From positions 868,001-932,000 of the forward strand of contig JALIZF010001879.1 of the NCBI GenBank assembly GCA_029948255.1: 64,000 nt of DNA. The letters run 5' to 3'. This DNA is from Telmatactis stephensoni (lineage: Eukaryota > Cnidaria > Anthozoa > Actiniaria > Isophelliidae). Below the pieces are notes generated by a model. The model was not told the origin of the DNA. It saw only the letters and a program-made list of their open reading frames with translations, and made no database searches. Both the position numbers and the translations under genes were made by a program. The number at the start of each line of letters is the position of its first letter. Within the stretch, counting starts at the first letter, position 1. Of this stretch, positions 45,307 to 58,600 are shown in pieces.

Positions 45307-48300
45307 ATGGCTTCCAACGGCCAGAACATAGGCTTACACTTTGAGGGGGTATTGGAGAAAGCTGGCAAGAGATTTTTTGAGGTACGTCGGTACAATTTGA
45401 TGCCCTTTACCTGACAGTGAACTGTCTGTTTCCCATATGCTTTTCTGTATACAATCTAAACAATGTCAAAATATCTGCCTTTAAAGAAGTTTGGGGTAAC
45501 TTATTTTAGTGATGTTGCCTGCAAATCTACGTAAGTAAACATACAACTTCCAATTGTTTTAATTACCTTAATTCCGTAGTTTTGCAGTGCGCATCTCTAC
45601 TGCCCATAGCATAGTTCAGCCTTTTTTGATTTTTTCGATTGTAAAAGATATATATTTGACTTAAAATGATGCAAACTTTAGTCTTATGAAGTTTTTAACA
45701 GTAGACACGCTCTAAGAGGCGCTATAGTGGTTACTCGCCTTAGTCCTCTTCGGTCACAGGCTGTTTACGACGTCTTTTTTCACACTTTAGAGCGTCGTAA
45801 CGCGGAAACGAGCACGGGCACCTATTCTTTTTATTTTTGCAAATCAACGGTAATAAGGTTCTCTATCATATATATGATTATAGTCAAGATTCAATTTCCA
45901 GTTTTTTAGATATTTTCCAAAACGTGCGGTCGGAAGGTGCTTTCACGCTGCTTCGAGGGCACGTACTATCAACCAATTTTACCTTCTTTCTTGTAGCAAA
46001 CGCATTTTTACAACAATTTATTGCATCATAATGCTAGGCTATTGCTCAAAGAGAGAAAATGAGCTCATATTAGTCAGCTAGCACTGCTCAGGTTCAAGAA
46101 ATTAATTATTTTTGACGCGATTGTGATTTTCGAATCTTGAGCCCTCAAGACACAAAAGATGGTGTACTTTAAAGCAATTTAGCGCAAAAACGGCTACGGT
46201 GACCCCCATTTTTTATTTCATTTTTGAGATAAGCAACTCAAAAATTATTACTGTGTGAAGTTTTATGAGAATTCCATTTCTAGTTTTATTTCTACGGAAT
46301 TACCTTAATCTTCGAATCTTATTCGAAAGTGATATCATACAATATCGGTTATAGTGCTTGAAGATTTGTCTTTCGATAACAGGCTCCGGTAGACTTTAAA
46401 TCAAAACGTGCAAGGCCGAGTCTAATGTGACCACAAATATTATTGTATTAGTACAAATACATATTCATGATGAATAAATGTTTGTTTTAACTGATTTTTG
46501 AAGGGTTTTAGAAAAAGATGGTTTATCCTGGATGGAAAGGATTTATCTTATTACAAGGCACCCGAGACAACGGTATGAGTATTTACATTTCGGTACGAGA
46601 CCGCCGCTGGAACAACAGGATGTTGCAATTAAAATAATCATTATTAGCATAATAGTTCTAATTGACGCATAATAATTTGTCTGAAGTAGCTGAGACAATC
46701 AATTTAATTTTTATTTCTCAATCAACATAATAAAGAACTTCTCATGATTATATCATAAAAGTTATATCTGTTGATTTTAGCCAGGAGAATCTTCTTGGCA
46801 TCATTGACTTAACAAAGGTAGGACAATTATTTTCTCATCATCATTGTATTAATTTGCCCGTAATTTGTAAAATGTCCATATGCAATGACCTGGGGGAAGG
46901 GAGGGGGGTTGAAGGCTAAAGTAATGAAAGCAATAAAAGGAAAACTGCCCACAAGGTAACTGTAACCTTAAAATCATATTTTTCTCTTGCGCAATGTCTC
47001 AGCTGTGAAATTTACTATAATGATTGCATAAGTTGTAGTTTTCGCTACTTGCGTTGGTAGGTCACGCAACTAACGGGTGTGTGAGCAACCACCACAGGAA
47101 GCCCAACTGAGGAGTGAACAGACCAACTTATGGAATCAGTTTATGAAATTTACATCTCCCAAAAATTATTCACAACCCCAAAAGCCAATTTTCAAACATT
47201 TTACAAAAAGGCTTTGCAGATCGCAGAGTCCATTGAATCATTGGTTGATGTCATTATTCACCTACCTATCTCCCAATGCCTGAGTACCACCCCCAAGAGT
47301 GCAAATTACATAAACATTTCAAGTCCAAGGATAAGGAGTTGTTATCACCATCATTATCATCATCACCATCATCATTTACATCTTACATAACCAATTATAT
47401 TTCAATATTTCCAGGTTAAAGCTGTTGTTCCTTTCAAGATGATAAACAATAATGCCTTTCAGATTATAACAAGTACAAGAACCTATACATTTGTAAGTGT
47501 CATGTTAGGTACAGCTGCAGTATATTGAATAATAGTCCAGTTTCCATTTGCTAGAGTCCGCTGAGCTTCTTGACAAAAGGCGCATTTATGCAGGGTTAGC
47601 CTCCTTTTCAAGAAAGACCCATGGGATTAAAATCGATTTCTGTATTGTTCTTAGTAAAAATGTTTTGCTTTTCTCGCTAGTATTTTTGAACAATTTACCT
47701 TGACTCGAGGCTAACCCTGCGCCAGTGCGTCTGTTGTCTAGTTTTACAGCGGTATCAACAAACTCGAAAAAGGTCTATTGGTGGTCCATCCAAATATTTC
47801 ACATCAAGCTGATGTACAACTTATCTCTACTAGGCTTGCACACAACAGTTGTACATCAGTAGGATCGAGTTCTACTTTGCAGCATTTTCTGCAACATTAC
47901 AGGGGTGGACACATGGTGCAATATTATTGTTTTGCATGCAATGTTGCACAAAATAATGCATCCTGTGTCAATACTAGCCTTCTCTACAGGTGTCTCTGTA
48001 ATCTAAGAATTTGAATGTTCATATATCTTGGGTTTCCTGTGTTGATGATAGAAAGGGACTAGGCACAGTCCCCCTCTTTTTAAGCAAGAATCCCACAGGA
48101 ATCCCAAACAGAGAAAATAGAGGCCTGCGGAGGAGGCTGTCTGTATTGAAAACAAATAATACATTTCTGTCCTAGACTGCTGCAACACAACAGCTGATGA
48201 CTGATTGGATAAGTGTATTACGTCAAGCCATGCAGCTACAGAGCTTTACAAATAAAAGAGCAAAGCATAGGTTTGTGTTTTCAGTCTTCGCCTGTAATAT

Positions 48301-50309
48301 CAAAAATTCTAATTCAAATCATCTTGTCTTGCAATACTCTCTAGACGCGCGCACGTTCATACAAAACATGCACTCAGAACACTCAGGGTCTTTAAATAAT
48401 TGAGGAGAAGTTGCTGCCTTTGTAATTACAACTGCAAATGGTTAGATCTTCACGTCTTCTCGGATAAGGACGTTAAACCGTAGGCCCCATCTCTCTAACA
48501 TTTCACCACTTGCACCGGAGGGACGTTAAAGAACCCACACCACTATTCGGGGAGAGTAGGCCATGAAGTTGCCGGTGGTGTGGTCTGACCTACACTACCA
48601 GCATTGAGGTCGGCTTGGCGTAAATGCAATAATGGGCTACTTGTCAATGAGACCTCATACTATAAATACAGCAAGTAGTCTAATGAGCTTTGCCAAGTGC
48701 TGGGACCATACAGATACAGATACAGAATGTGCGTACGTGCTGCGCGTAAACGTTAGACTTCGCCTGTGATATCAAAAGTTCTAACTGTGATCACCTTGCA
48801 TTAAAATATTATACAGACACACGTGCATTCGTGTACAGAATGTGCGTGTGCATGCATATGCGTAAACGCTTTTGATATCAAAAGTCCTAACTGTAATTAT
48901 CTTGCATTGGAACATTCTATAGAATAGTCGCGTGTTCGTACGGAGTGCGCGTATGTGGTGTGCGTAAACGTAAAAACCTTTGACATCCACGTCGATCGTT
49001 TTCAAATAGTACCGCGCTACGTTCCTTTGTCGTTAGGTTCTGTTTCATTAGGTAGTTTTCTTGCAAATGGATTGCACGCATTGCAACGGCTGAGAGACAA
49101 ATTGAAGAAATATATTGCACGCGCGTGCGACGTATCATACGGTCGAAGATCGTTCGTTGCAAGGGAAGAGGAAGTACAACGAAGGATCTCTGCAGACCGC
49201 ATGATAATAAGGTAACTTTCGTAACTCGTAGACTCGTCTGCGTATTCTAAAAATTCGTCATTACTGAATCTGGAGGGAAAAGTGGGACTACTTGCAGTCT
49301 AGTAACTAGTATTTCAACCTAAAAAAGTTTGCGTTGCAAATTGTTTCAATAATTGAAATAAAATCGGGATACCTTTTTTGCTTCACCAATCAACAGCAGA
49401 AGCATTTACTGAAACAGTCATAAACAATTCTTTGCACTGACGGCATCAGAGTTCAGTAGAACTCTGGCTCTTACTCTGATTTCATTCTTGACTTTTGTTT
49501 TGTTTTTCACCAGCACTAAAAGCGTTCGTGCTTCTTCCGAAGACGACGCAGGATACGAAGTGGTGTCGAGTTCCAGCCGAACAAGTTCGAATGTCAGCAA
49601 TCAGGCAGAGGGAGGTGACTACCTCTACGACCAGGTTGCAAGTCCAGGCAACGCAGATGCTTCGATTGCTACTTACGATGCAGTGGGATCGTTCAAACGT
49701 CCTTCAACTGAGGTTCAGAATGGCGACCAAGGCAGCTATGGAGCTATTTGGGCACCTGGCCAGGACATAGAGGCATATGACTCTGTAGGTTCTGTAATCA
49801 GCGAAAAGACGCCTGAAGCCCCTGAAATGGGAACCTACGGCGTGGTCGGGGGTTCTGAGGTACCAACACCAAATGGCTCTAATATGTACTCAGTCGTGCA
49901 AAAAACACAAGAATCAAGAGACGTTGCGAAGGAAACCGCTGGAGCTATGTATGCTGAAGTAGGAAAGGCAGACGCGAAGCCTCCAAAGGTGACTATCACT
50001 CCTATGTCAATTATCTGTGAAAGCGATGATGATGAAGAAGATGATAATGATGAAAATGGCGCTTTAGTCGAAGAAAACATTGAAGATATACAGGATCCCC
50101 TCCCTCCCCCTAAGGGGAGTTCTTACGCAGTTGATCAGATTCGAGAATTGTTGAAGGATTTCAGCACAGACGAGACAAGTGCTGAATCGAGACAAGAAAA
50201 CCAAATCATCCAAGATGAAGAAACCACAGAGAGTACGGTTATTCCTGATAGCTGCGAAAGAGCTTTTGCCAAACTGAAAGAGTTTCTCAATAAACTGGAG
50301 ACCAATTAA
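45307..50309 (+). CDS. PH-domain adaptor with eight YxxV/I tyrosine motifs, 433 aa, 7 exons
   Basis: Exons: 45307-45381, 46504-46572, 46785-46817, 47415-47492, 48176-48270, 49056-49211, 49514-50309. Phases agree throughout. Residues 9-105 form a PH domain: GVLEKAGKRFFEGFRKRWFI carries the basic beta1-beta2 loop typical of phosphoinositide binding, and Trp96 is the conserved C-helix Trp. Residues 117-175 are basic and helical (RLRDKLKKYIARA). From 180 on the tail is acidic and disordered. Tyrosines at 183, 207, 223, 244, 257, 277, 294 and 315 each sit in YxxV or YxxI (YEVV, YDQV, YDAV, YGAI, YDSV, YGVV, YSVV, YAEV), spaced 13-24 residues. They are followed by a DDDEEDDNDE stretch and a PLPPPK proline motif. 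The plan resembles Gab, Dok or IRS docking proteins: membrane recruitment by PH, then SH2 docking on repeated phosphotyrosines. No vertebrate orthologue is recognised; the function is inferred. Confidence 0.88.
48285..48980. repeat. Three related roughly 100-bp repeats interrupted by a SINE-like insertion, intron 5
   Basis: Copies near 48285-48375, 48760-48855 and 48870-48975 share GATATCAAAAGT(T/C)CTAACTGT, CTTGCATT and GTGCGT-rich ends. Between the first two, 48440-48725 holds an unrelated block with GGATAAGGACGTTAAACCGT and GGGACGTTAAAGAACCCACA ending in GATACAGATACAG, which looks like a SINE-type insertion. Confidence 0.5.
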
Positions 50310-51261
50310 GACATGCACGAACGCTAGTGAGTGCACCGTTTACTGGATCTTTCACACCTACTTCTAACTTGTAGATTTTGTATTTGTGGATGTTAGGTTT
50401 GTAGCACCCCGCTGCAAATATTGCAAGCGGTAAATACTAAAAATGAAAGAACTTCTACATTTGTTTACGTCCAATCGAACCTCCATATATCGGACAACCT
50501 AGTGCATAAAAGTGGTCGTTTAAATAGAGGTGGTTTCTTATGTGGTCGTCTACTAGAGGTGGCTCGCTTATGGTGGAGTTTTCACCGTCTGTCCTTAGTG
50601 CTGTTTCAGTTAACTCTTCTTACATTCAACTTCATCGCAACATTGAAGTCATTTCTCCATTTTACACAGAGATGAGGATTTTTCTGTGCCATAAGAATTG
50701 GGCAGACTGAACACCTGCAATTCGACGCATTGTTCTCGTGAAATTGTGTCATTTCAGTCGCACAGACAATTTCATGACTGCAACATATAAATATTTTTCC
50801 TTAATTTTGCCCAGAATATTTGTTCAAGCCACCTCAGACTAATGTAAGGATTTTAAAGTTATTCTTTAGGTGGAATTAGCATTATTTTTGTAGAAACCAT
50901 GGAAAATATTTTTATATAAGACTATAAATGAGATGTATAATTTCCAATGCCCGAACTGAGCAAAATTAATGTTTCCAACAGCACAATATTGACCAACAAC
51001 TCCCAACACTGTTGGCTGAAACACGATCATACGTTAGAACTCCACTTTTCTTTTCAACGTCCAACACTTTTTGTTTTATTTATTCTGTTATTACCAAATC
51101 GTGATACACGTGGGTAAAACTGCCATCCAATAACTGCCAACAGTATTGGGGACAAAATGCTGAACGATGCTGTTGGAATTGCTTGATTGAAATTTCCACA
51201 GGGTTTTAGTATTGTAATGTTGTGCGCAACTGACTTGAGAGCCAAAACAAGGTCTGTGCTT

Positions 51262-51365
51262 AAAAAAGTTTCCGTTGGTACTTCATGTGTCGTATAGGGT
51301 TAGGTTTAGGATTAGGGTCAGGGTCAGGCTTAGTGTTTATGGATATCACATGAAGTACCTACCAA
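51262..51365. repeat. Hairpin enclosing telomere-like TTAGGG variants
   Basis: GGTACTTCATGTG (about 51278) and CACATGAAGTACC (about 51347) form the stem. The loop is a run of GGGTTAGGTTTAGGATTAGG followed by GTCAGGGTCAGGC, that is, degenerate TTAGGG/TCAGGG units. Confidence 0.7.
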
Positions 51366-51589
51366 AGTTTGAAGCACAAAGCCGCCATGTTTTTGTTACA
51401 CGATGCAATTTCTTGCGCGCAACGTTGATTTTTGTCAAAAGAAGTCGATTCTACTTCGGCAACGTACTAGTACTGTTGCGCGCAAAATGCAGTGGTAGGA
51501 GTGTACATAGGGTACAATTCAGTTGTTGCGCGTAACTTGGCAAGAAGAGTTGTATTGTGTGTCCAGGCTGCAGAGGCCCCTTTAATTAA

Positions 51590-51913
51590 TAACTTAACGG
51601 GCCCGTTAATTAACGGGAAATATTGCGGGAATTCGCGCGCACCCGTAAATTTGCCTGTAAAATCATGGAATTTTTTATATCGTGTGCTTTGAGAAACACC
51701 CGAAGCATTATCGGGTGTGTTAACGGGCCCGTAAAGTTATGACCAGTTATCGGGTCTTTCGAGAAACGCCCCCCTTCAACTTCTCTTAGTTTAGTTTAAT
51801 GCCGGGGGCCCGTTTCTCAAAAGACTCGATAACTTTACGGACCCGTTAACTTATTCGATTTATTTAGGTTAGGTCCGTAAAGTTATCGGGTCTTTTGAGA
51901 AAGGGGCCCCTGG
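51590..51913. mobile_element. GGGCCCGTTAA palindromic MITE pair
   Basis: CGGGCCCGTTAATTAACGG and its partners near 51598-51625, 51715-51770 and 51803-51913 form nested inverted repeats. The last unit runs from GGGGCCCGTTTCTCAAAAGA to its inverted end TCTTTTGAGAAAGGGGCCCC with ACTCGATAACTTTACGG inside. It appears to be two adjacent or nested copies of one palindromic family. Confidence 0.7.
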
Positions 51914-52661
51914 TCTAGTAAAAGACTACTAGCTTACTTAAAACTGTACATATTGCTTACAATTCAATGATAAACATTTTCAAATTTATAAACTGTTAGA
52001 ATTGATAGTCAGAAGTTAATAGTGTAATATTTATTTTCTTATAATTATGATTTATTTTTTAAGAACAATTTTTAAATACACTCGACCAGTTTCTTCAGTA
52101 TATAATGTTCAATGTCTTTCTTGATTGTTTTTGAGTATGTTTAGCCTGTTTATAGCCCTTACGTAACTGTTGGTAGATTACAATGATTGCAGTTCAGTCC
52201 TAGAATCCAGTTCCTTTGGTCCCCATCCTAATTTTCTCATTTTTATTTCTTATTTATTCGACTTATTCCATTTCACAGAAATTTTTTAAGGTCAAAATAC
52301 ATAAGAACTGTTATTCGATTTAGCTACTTTTCGATCTATATGATTCTCGTAATTTCTTCCCATGGTTTGTTAATCCATATGGGATCCTATTCCTCGAGTC
52401 CTATTTAATTTTTACAGAAATCTGATCAAAGTCAACTGCTCATTTATATTCAGCAATAAATTACGTGAAAATGCTTGCTTCTTTGTTTAGTCTGGACCCG
52501 ATTTTCGTTCCATCTGACTGCACAAAACTCACATGTTCATCTTGCGGTGGAAAGACCTGCAGGACCTTTCACTCGTGGAACATTTGCTTCCGTTGAGGTC
52601 GGTAATTTGATTTCTACTTACGATTAATTATTAACCAGCGCAGCCTGGCAGTGTATATATC

Positions 52662-55600
52662 ATGGCACACCCACGGGCAACTGAACTGAGAGCGAGGAAC
52701 GCTGGTGTGGTTGGAGGTAGCGAGAAAACCGGCAACAACGGGCTGAATCAAACTCAAACATTTGCGGACGACGTCCCACTTCTCGACGAAGAAGCTATTT
52801 TGAGCAAGCACGAAATGATGGAGCAGCAAGCTGTTGAAATTGAACTCGAAAAGACTAGTCTCACTTCGAGTCGTCTAGAACGTTTGCGATTTCGAGACGG
52901 GGAGAGAATAATAGACTATGTTCTTGTCTTCGAGACTCCCGCCAAAGACATCCAGCTAGACGAGGATGATCAAAAGGAAGAGGACGAAAAAGCCGAGAAA
53001 CGAAGAATTTACGAGGCCAATCTGAAGGAAGCAGGGCTTCAGCTCGAATATGAAGAGGGCATATCTACAAAGGTGAGGGCTTGTAGTATAAATATATACG
53101 CCAATTTGAAGGCTTTACCCCACGTAATATAATATTCTGTGCACGTGGAGTAATGAAGCTTTAATATTTTATCTATTTCCTTGGTCAAAAGTTAAATACG
53201 AGGTGGCTGTTTTGCTTTGGGTATGAACTTTGTTTATAGAGTAAAGACAAATTGCAGGACACTATAGAATTGCCACAAATTAAAAACACAGTAAGTAGTC
53301 GTTTGGTAGAGTAATTACCATATATTTTATTTAAAAAACGAAAAACGACAGAACGGCTAGTATGCATGCAACGCTGAAAGGCTTAAAGTAGTAGCATTTT
53401 ACAGAATACAGTGACATAATTCATGCAAACAATTACGTACGTACAGCTGGTACGAACCATCTCTTTGAAATCGGTTAGCATTATTGCCAGACTATATATT
53501 CCGCCGTCAAAACAAAATAATTAATTTGCTATGCATAGTATAGCAAAATTTATATCGTTTATAACCGTGTGTTTATTTTTTCAATTTGTTTAGATATTTG
53601 AAATATTTCTCTTGACAAGCTGATAATAACGTGTGATAAATTAAATAGTGGTATTTCTTATTTGTGTAGATTAATTTGCATTTTGATTATTCATAGTCGA
53701 CATTAATATTTAATAGCTTCCGAACTCCATATGTTCGAATTTTATATTCCCATAGAATCGAAACATTTTTGTTGTAAACATGGAATTCAATACATTTCTG
53801 AATTCCTTGACTTCCTAAGTATCAAATCCCAATATAATTAACGGAAGTACTTTCAATGATTATCCCTTCACCAAGATGTCATTTATACATTAACTGTATG
53901 AATGTTTCATTCTGTACCTAAATATCTGTAATTTTGTGTAATGTTACCATTTGGAAATCAATGCATCTTTCAAAGAGAAAGATTTATTACAGTTTCTTCT
54001 CATTACTTTTCTTTTTCTTTTGTTTTTGATGAAATCCAAGGTGTTTTTAATTAGGGGCCGACCATTTAACCTTAGAGGGGAGGTGTTTTTTAAAAAAAAT
54101 CCTGTATGCTCATCAGTTTTCGGCGAAAAAATAAAAAAATAAAAAATGAACGTAACTTGCACCTGCATAGCAATAAAAAGAATATAGGATGAGAAGATAG
54201 AAAAATAGCTTGTTCATGATTGGTCTGAAAAAAATTAGTCTCCTTCGCAGCCGTTTTTAGTCTCGTCACGCCAGGCGAATCGGCGTGACCAGCGAAGGAG
54301 AGTCCTATAAAGGGAAACGAAAATTGGATCGAGAAATCGTGAGGTTTGGGAAATCGAGAGTGAAACTACAGTAAGACAAATCCAAGGGGGGAAATCGTTC
54401 GAGGATTCTACTGTATTCAAATTGTCATTTTTGGCAACCTGACAACATAATGCAAATTTGCCAATTCACTTTTCCCATTCGCACCACAGGGAGCCCGGCT
54501 TGGTGACTTTGATGCAAACAAAACGGTCACGTAGCAGACGATACCATTACAATATAATCGTAACTCAATACACCCATATTCCAGACAATCTATCCGGTCC
54601 GTAATATAACACCAACCTGTACGTAACGTATTATGAGATACCCACATATATTCAACAGCTGACGCTAAATGTAACGCACACGCTAGTACGGGGGCGTGTA
54701 ACACTTTTGCGTTACGTACAGAAGGTCCGGAATATGGGTGTATTGAGTTTTTGTTTTGTGGATTGCTTTAGTGTCTTGTTAAAAATAGTGAAGGTAGTTC
54801 AAGATAGCAGCTGGGTAATAGACCAGTTTCGAATTCCGTTTTGCTCAGGCTTAGCCTCGAATCCAAGTAAAATATTCATGAATTTAGCTAAAACCCCGTG
54901 GAATTCTAAAGTATTCTCTTTGTTTGTTCATTGCATTCAATCGGACTGTTGCTAAAATTCTATGGAATAAATTTCGCGTAATCGAGGCTTAGCCTGAGCA
55001 AAAAGGAACTCGAAAATGGAGTATTGTACTCATTTAAAATGGAGTACCATTATCATCATCATCATAAGCTCATCATAATCATCTTAAACTCTTTCAGACC
55101 AACACCAAGCGTGATACCCACTTCATCAAGGTCAACGCCCCATTTGATCTACTTGCCAAAACTGCCGAAGAAATGCAAATGAAGATGCCAATCAAAGACA
55201 GTGACATTGAAATCAAGAGTTGGTCAGAGAAACACCTGAGTGAAGAGTTCCTAGAATCTGTCCATAATCATGACCCCTTTAAGATCACAGATTCTTCTAT
55301 CTCTTCCCCTAAGAGGCAGTTTGTAGCCACATTCCATAAAGACCATTTAGATCAATACATTGGTCATCATGATCTCACAACCTTTTTCAGCCCAAGTGTA
55401 CGCAGTCGAATGGTGGAACGAATATGCCTTCAAGCTGCCTTTGGGGAGGACCGTTTTGACTTGGGGATCAAACGTCTACTGCATCAAGGTGCCTATGTTG
55501 CTGCGTACCCACTGCATTCAGGACCAGAAGAAGTCCCTATGGGGCAGGAACCAACCAGTGATAGGCAACGACTGAGACGCGAGTGGGCTCGAATGGGACG

Positions 55601-58600
55601 CTGGCTCAAATACCAACCCTACGATGCCATCAAGGATTATTTTGGTACTGAAATTGGCCTTTACTTTTCCTGGCTTGGGTTCTACACTGCCATGTTGGTA
55701 CCTCCTGCCATATTTGGTCTGATAGTCTTCATCTACGGTATCGTCAGTGCTTACTCATTCCAACCTGTTAAAGATATCTGCAACAAAACTAACGAAGGTC
55801 TCTTCTATATGTGTCCCTTATGTGATCAACAATGCCCCTATTGGTCTTTAGTCTCAAACTGTTACTATGCTATAGGAGTACAGGCCTTTGATAATGACAG
55901 TACTGTGGTGTTTGCTGTCTTTATGTCCATCTGGGCAACGCTGTTCTTGGAATTCTGGAAGCGTCGGCAGGCTGTTCTTGCGTACGAATGGCACATGATG
56001 CATTTTGAGGAAGAAGAAGAGCTGCCACGCCCTGAGTTTCTTGCTCGTGTTACTACCTTAAAAGAAGACCCCGTCACCAAAAAGATGGTTCCACACGTTC
56101 CTAAGATGCAGCGCTTTCAGAAGCTAGCTGGAGTAGGTAGCTTGGTGGCGTTTATGATCAGCCTCGTGCTTGCAGCGGTGGTAGGGGTGGTCGTTTACCG
56201 TGCGTCTGTGTATGGAGCACTTATGGGCTACAAAGATCAAGAGGTACGAAAACGAGCCAAGATCACCACAACTGTCACAGCGGCAGTGATCAACTTGATC
56301 TGCATCAACCTTCTCAAGTTTGTCTACGAAAGGTTGGCAATGTTTTTGACGGAGTGGGAAAACCCGCGCACGCAGACGGATTTCAAAGACAGTTTCACAT
56401 ACAAAATGTATTTGTTCCAATTCGTCAACACGTACTCGTCGATCTTTTACATCGCCTTCTTTAAGCTGAATTTGGTCATCGGAACTCCGGGCAATTATCG
56501 ACGCTTTGCGGGCAAGTATCGATTGGATGGCTGCAGCGCTGGTGGTTGTTTGTTGGATTTGTGCATTCAACTGGTTATTATCATGGTCGGTCAACAGGTC
56601 ATTGGAAACATAACGGAGATCGCCATTCCGTAAGTACAGCAGTTACGCAATGTGCTGTAATTTGTTTTAACGGTTTATGGGTTCGAACACAATACGCAAA
56701 TTACCTTTCAGTTATATAAGAATATTACATTATAATCCACAGTATTTCTCTGGACGCGACTCATGATATCTGCTGAGTTCTGTACGCACACCCGCACACA
56801 CTAAATATACAAATTAGAGCGCGCGCGTTATATTATAAATAGCTATGTTGTAATCCTTTTCTTCTTTTACATCTAATTATCCACGGCCGCGTTACATATA
56901 CTTCAATCACTGTGTTATGACTACTTTGGGAACTGTGGTTAAATTGCCAGCATGTATTTTTCAGAGGTCTAATGAAGTGGTGGAAGCTAAGACAAGCACG
57001 TAAAGAGTCATACGTAGATATTCCACAGTGGGAGACTGACTACAGACTTGGAGCATTACCAGAGCATCATTTGTTTTGGGAATACCTGGAAGTTGGTAAG
57101 ATTAGTTATATCAATTAGATGCCTTTAGCATACTCTAGTCTAGACTTTGTTGTCAGTTTTTGATCCGCGCACGATAGACGGTCGAATCTAATGGCGTGGA
57201 TACACGGTGCAACTTTTCCTGCAACGTTGCGCAACTTGTTTGAAGGCGGAACCGCTCTCTCTCTCTCTCTCTCTTTCTCTTTTTTTACAAAGATTAATTT
57301 TAAGGTGACTGACTACTCAAAAACTAGGCATCCATTCAACGCTGATTATCTCAAAAACGATCATTAGACAACCATATTTCTTTGCATTTTTGAAATGAAC
57401 ATTAAGTTTTATCCCAGAAAATTGTCGTTTGAACGAATTTTCATTATCTTTTTTCCAAAGTAGTCAGTCAACTTAATGCCACTATCATGCTTGTAACGCA
57501 TCTCACTAATTGACATCATCCTCTGTCTGTCTATCCTTTAGTTCTCCAGTTTGGATTTGTCACCATGTTTGTGGCTGCCTTTCCACTGGCTCCACTTTTC
57601 TCACTACTCAACATGGTGGTGGAGATCAGGGTCGACGCCATTAACTTTATTTGTCAGTTCCGTCGGCCAACGTCACTTCGTGCGCAGGATATTGGGGCGT
57701 GGTTTCAAATCATGGAAGGTTTAGCCAACATTTCCGTCCTTGTTAACGCTTTTGTCATTGCGTTTACGTCGGACTTCATACCAAGGTAAAGTATATTTGA
57801 TCAGTCATGGAGCCTGTACATCATACACAGAGCGCTTGTTGCGTGAGAGTGAAACAGATCGCGCCGTGCCGTGACCGTATCAGTTCCGTGAAGTCTGTAA
57901 AAAAAAACATTCGAAATTCTTGCCGTAAATAGAGATGTTTCATAAGTCAGTTTTCTTTACGCTACTTTGACGCTTTGACGCTGCACGCTTTTCGCGTTTA
58001 TTTGAATAACAAAGACGGCTAATAGATCGTTGTGTATATAGAGATAAAAGAAACACGAGTCCATTGTTTCAAATGAGAACCATACATTCTTTATCCAGTC
58101 GCTAGAGTGCATGCACTTATTCCGTGAAACAAACACTACTAATTGGTAGTAAATAGTGTTGGTTAGACATAGGAAACAAAGGAATTACCATAATTTAGCA
58201 CTTGACATTTGACATTTTTATTCAGAAATTAAATATTATTTAGATATTTACACATTTACCTGCTAATAGCATAGCGCTAATCGAGGCAGGTTGAGAATGT
58301 AAGATAGTTCATTAGAATTTCATACAATAGTATTAAATAGATATTATAAATAGATGGCAAGAATCAGGTTCATCAGATTATCGAGGTATGTAATTTTATA
58401 CACTAGAATCAGGTTCACGCCAAAAGAATACACTAATTTATAAATATACTGAAATGCATATCTAGGAAAATAATCTAGAAATAGTCTTGTCGATCTTTGA
58501 ATAGAGAATTTAGAATTACTGTGTAGCTTTCAGAATGTAAGTTATTAAGTAAACACAGTCTAATTTCAGTTTTAAATTGCTTTATTGAGACATTTTTTAG

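Larger units (their letters stand above)
50310..52661. other. Interval between the PH adaptor and the anoctamin
   Basis: Includes the 3' UTR of the adaptor and presumably the anoctamin promoter. Two palindromic elements are listed separately. A segment at 50470-50590 (CAATCGAACCTCCATATATC, GTGGTCGTTTAAATAGAGGT) looks like a further decayed MITE. No other coding sequence is seen. Confidence 0.5.
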
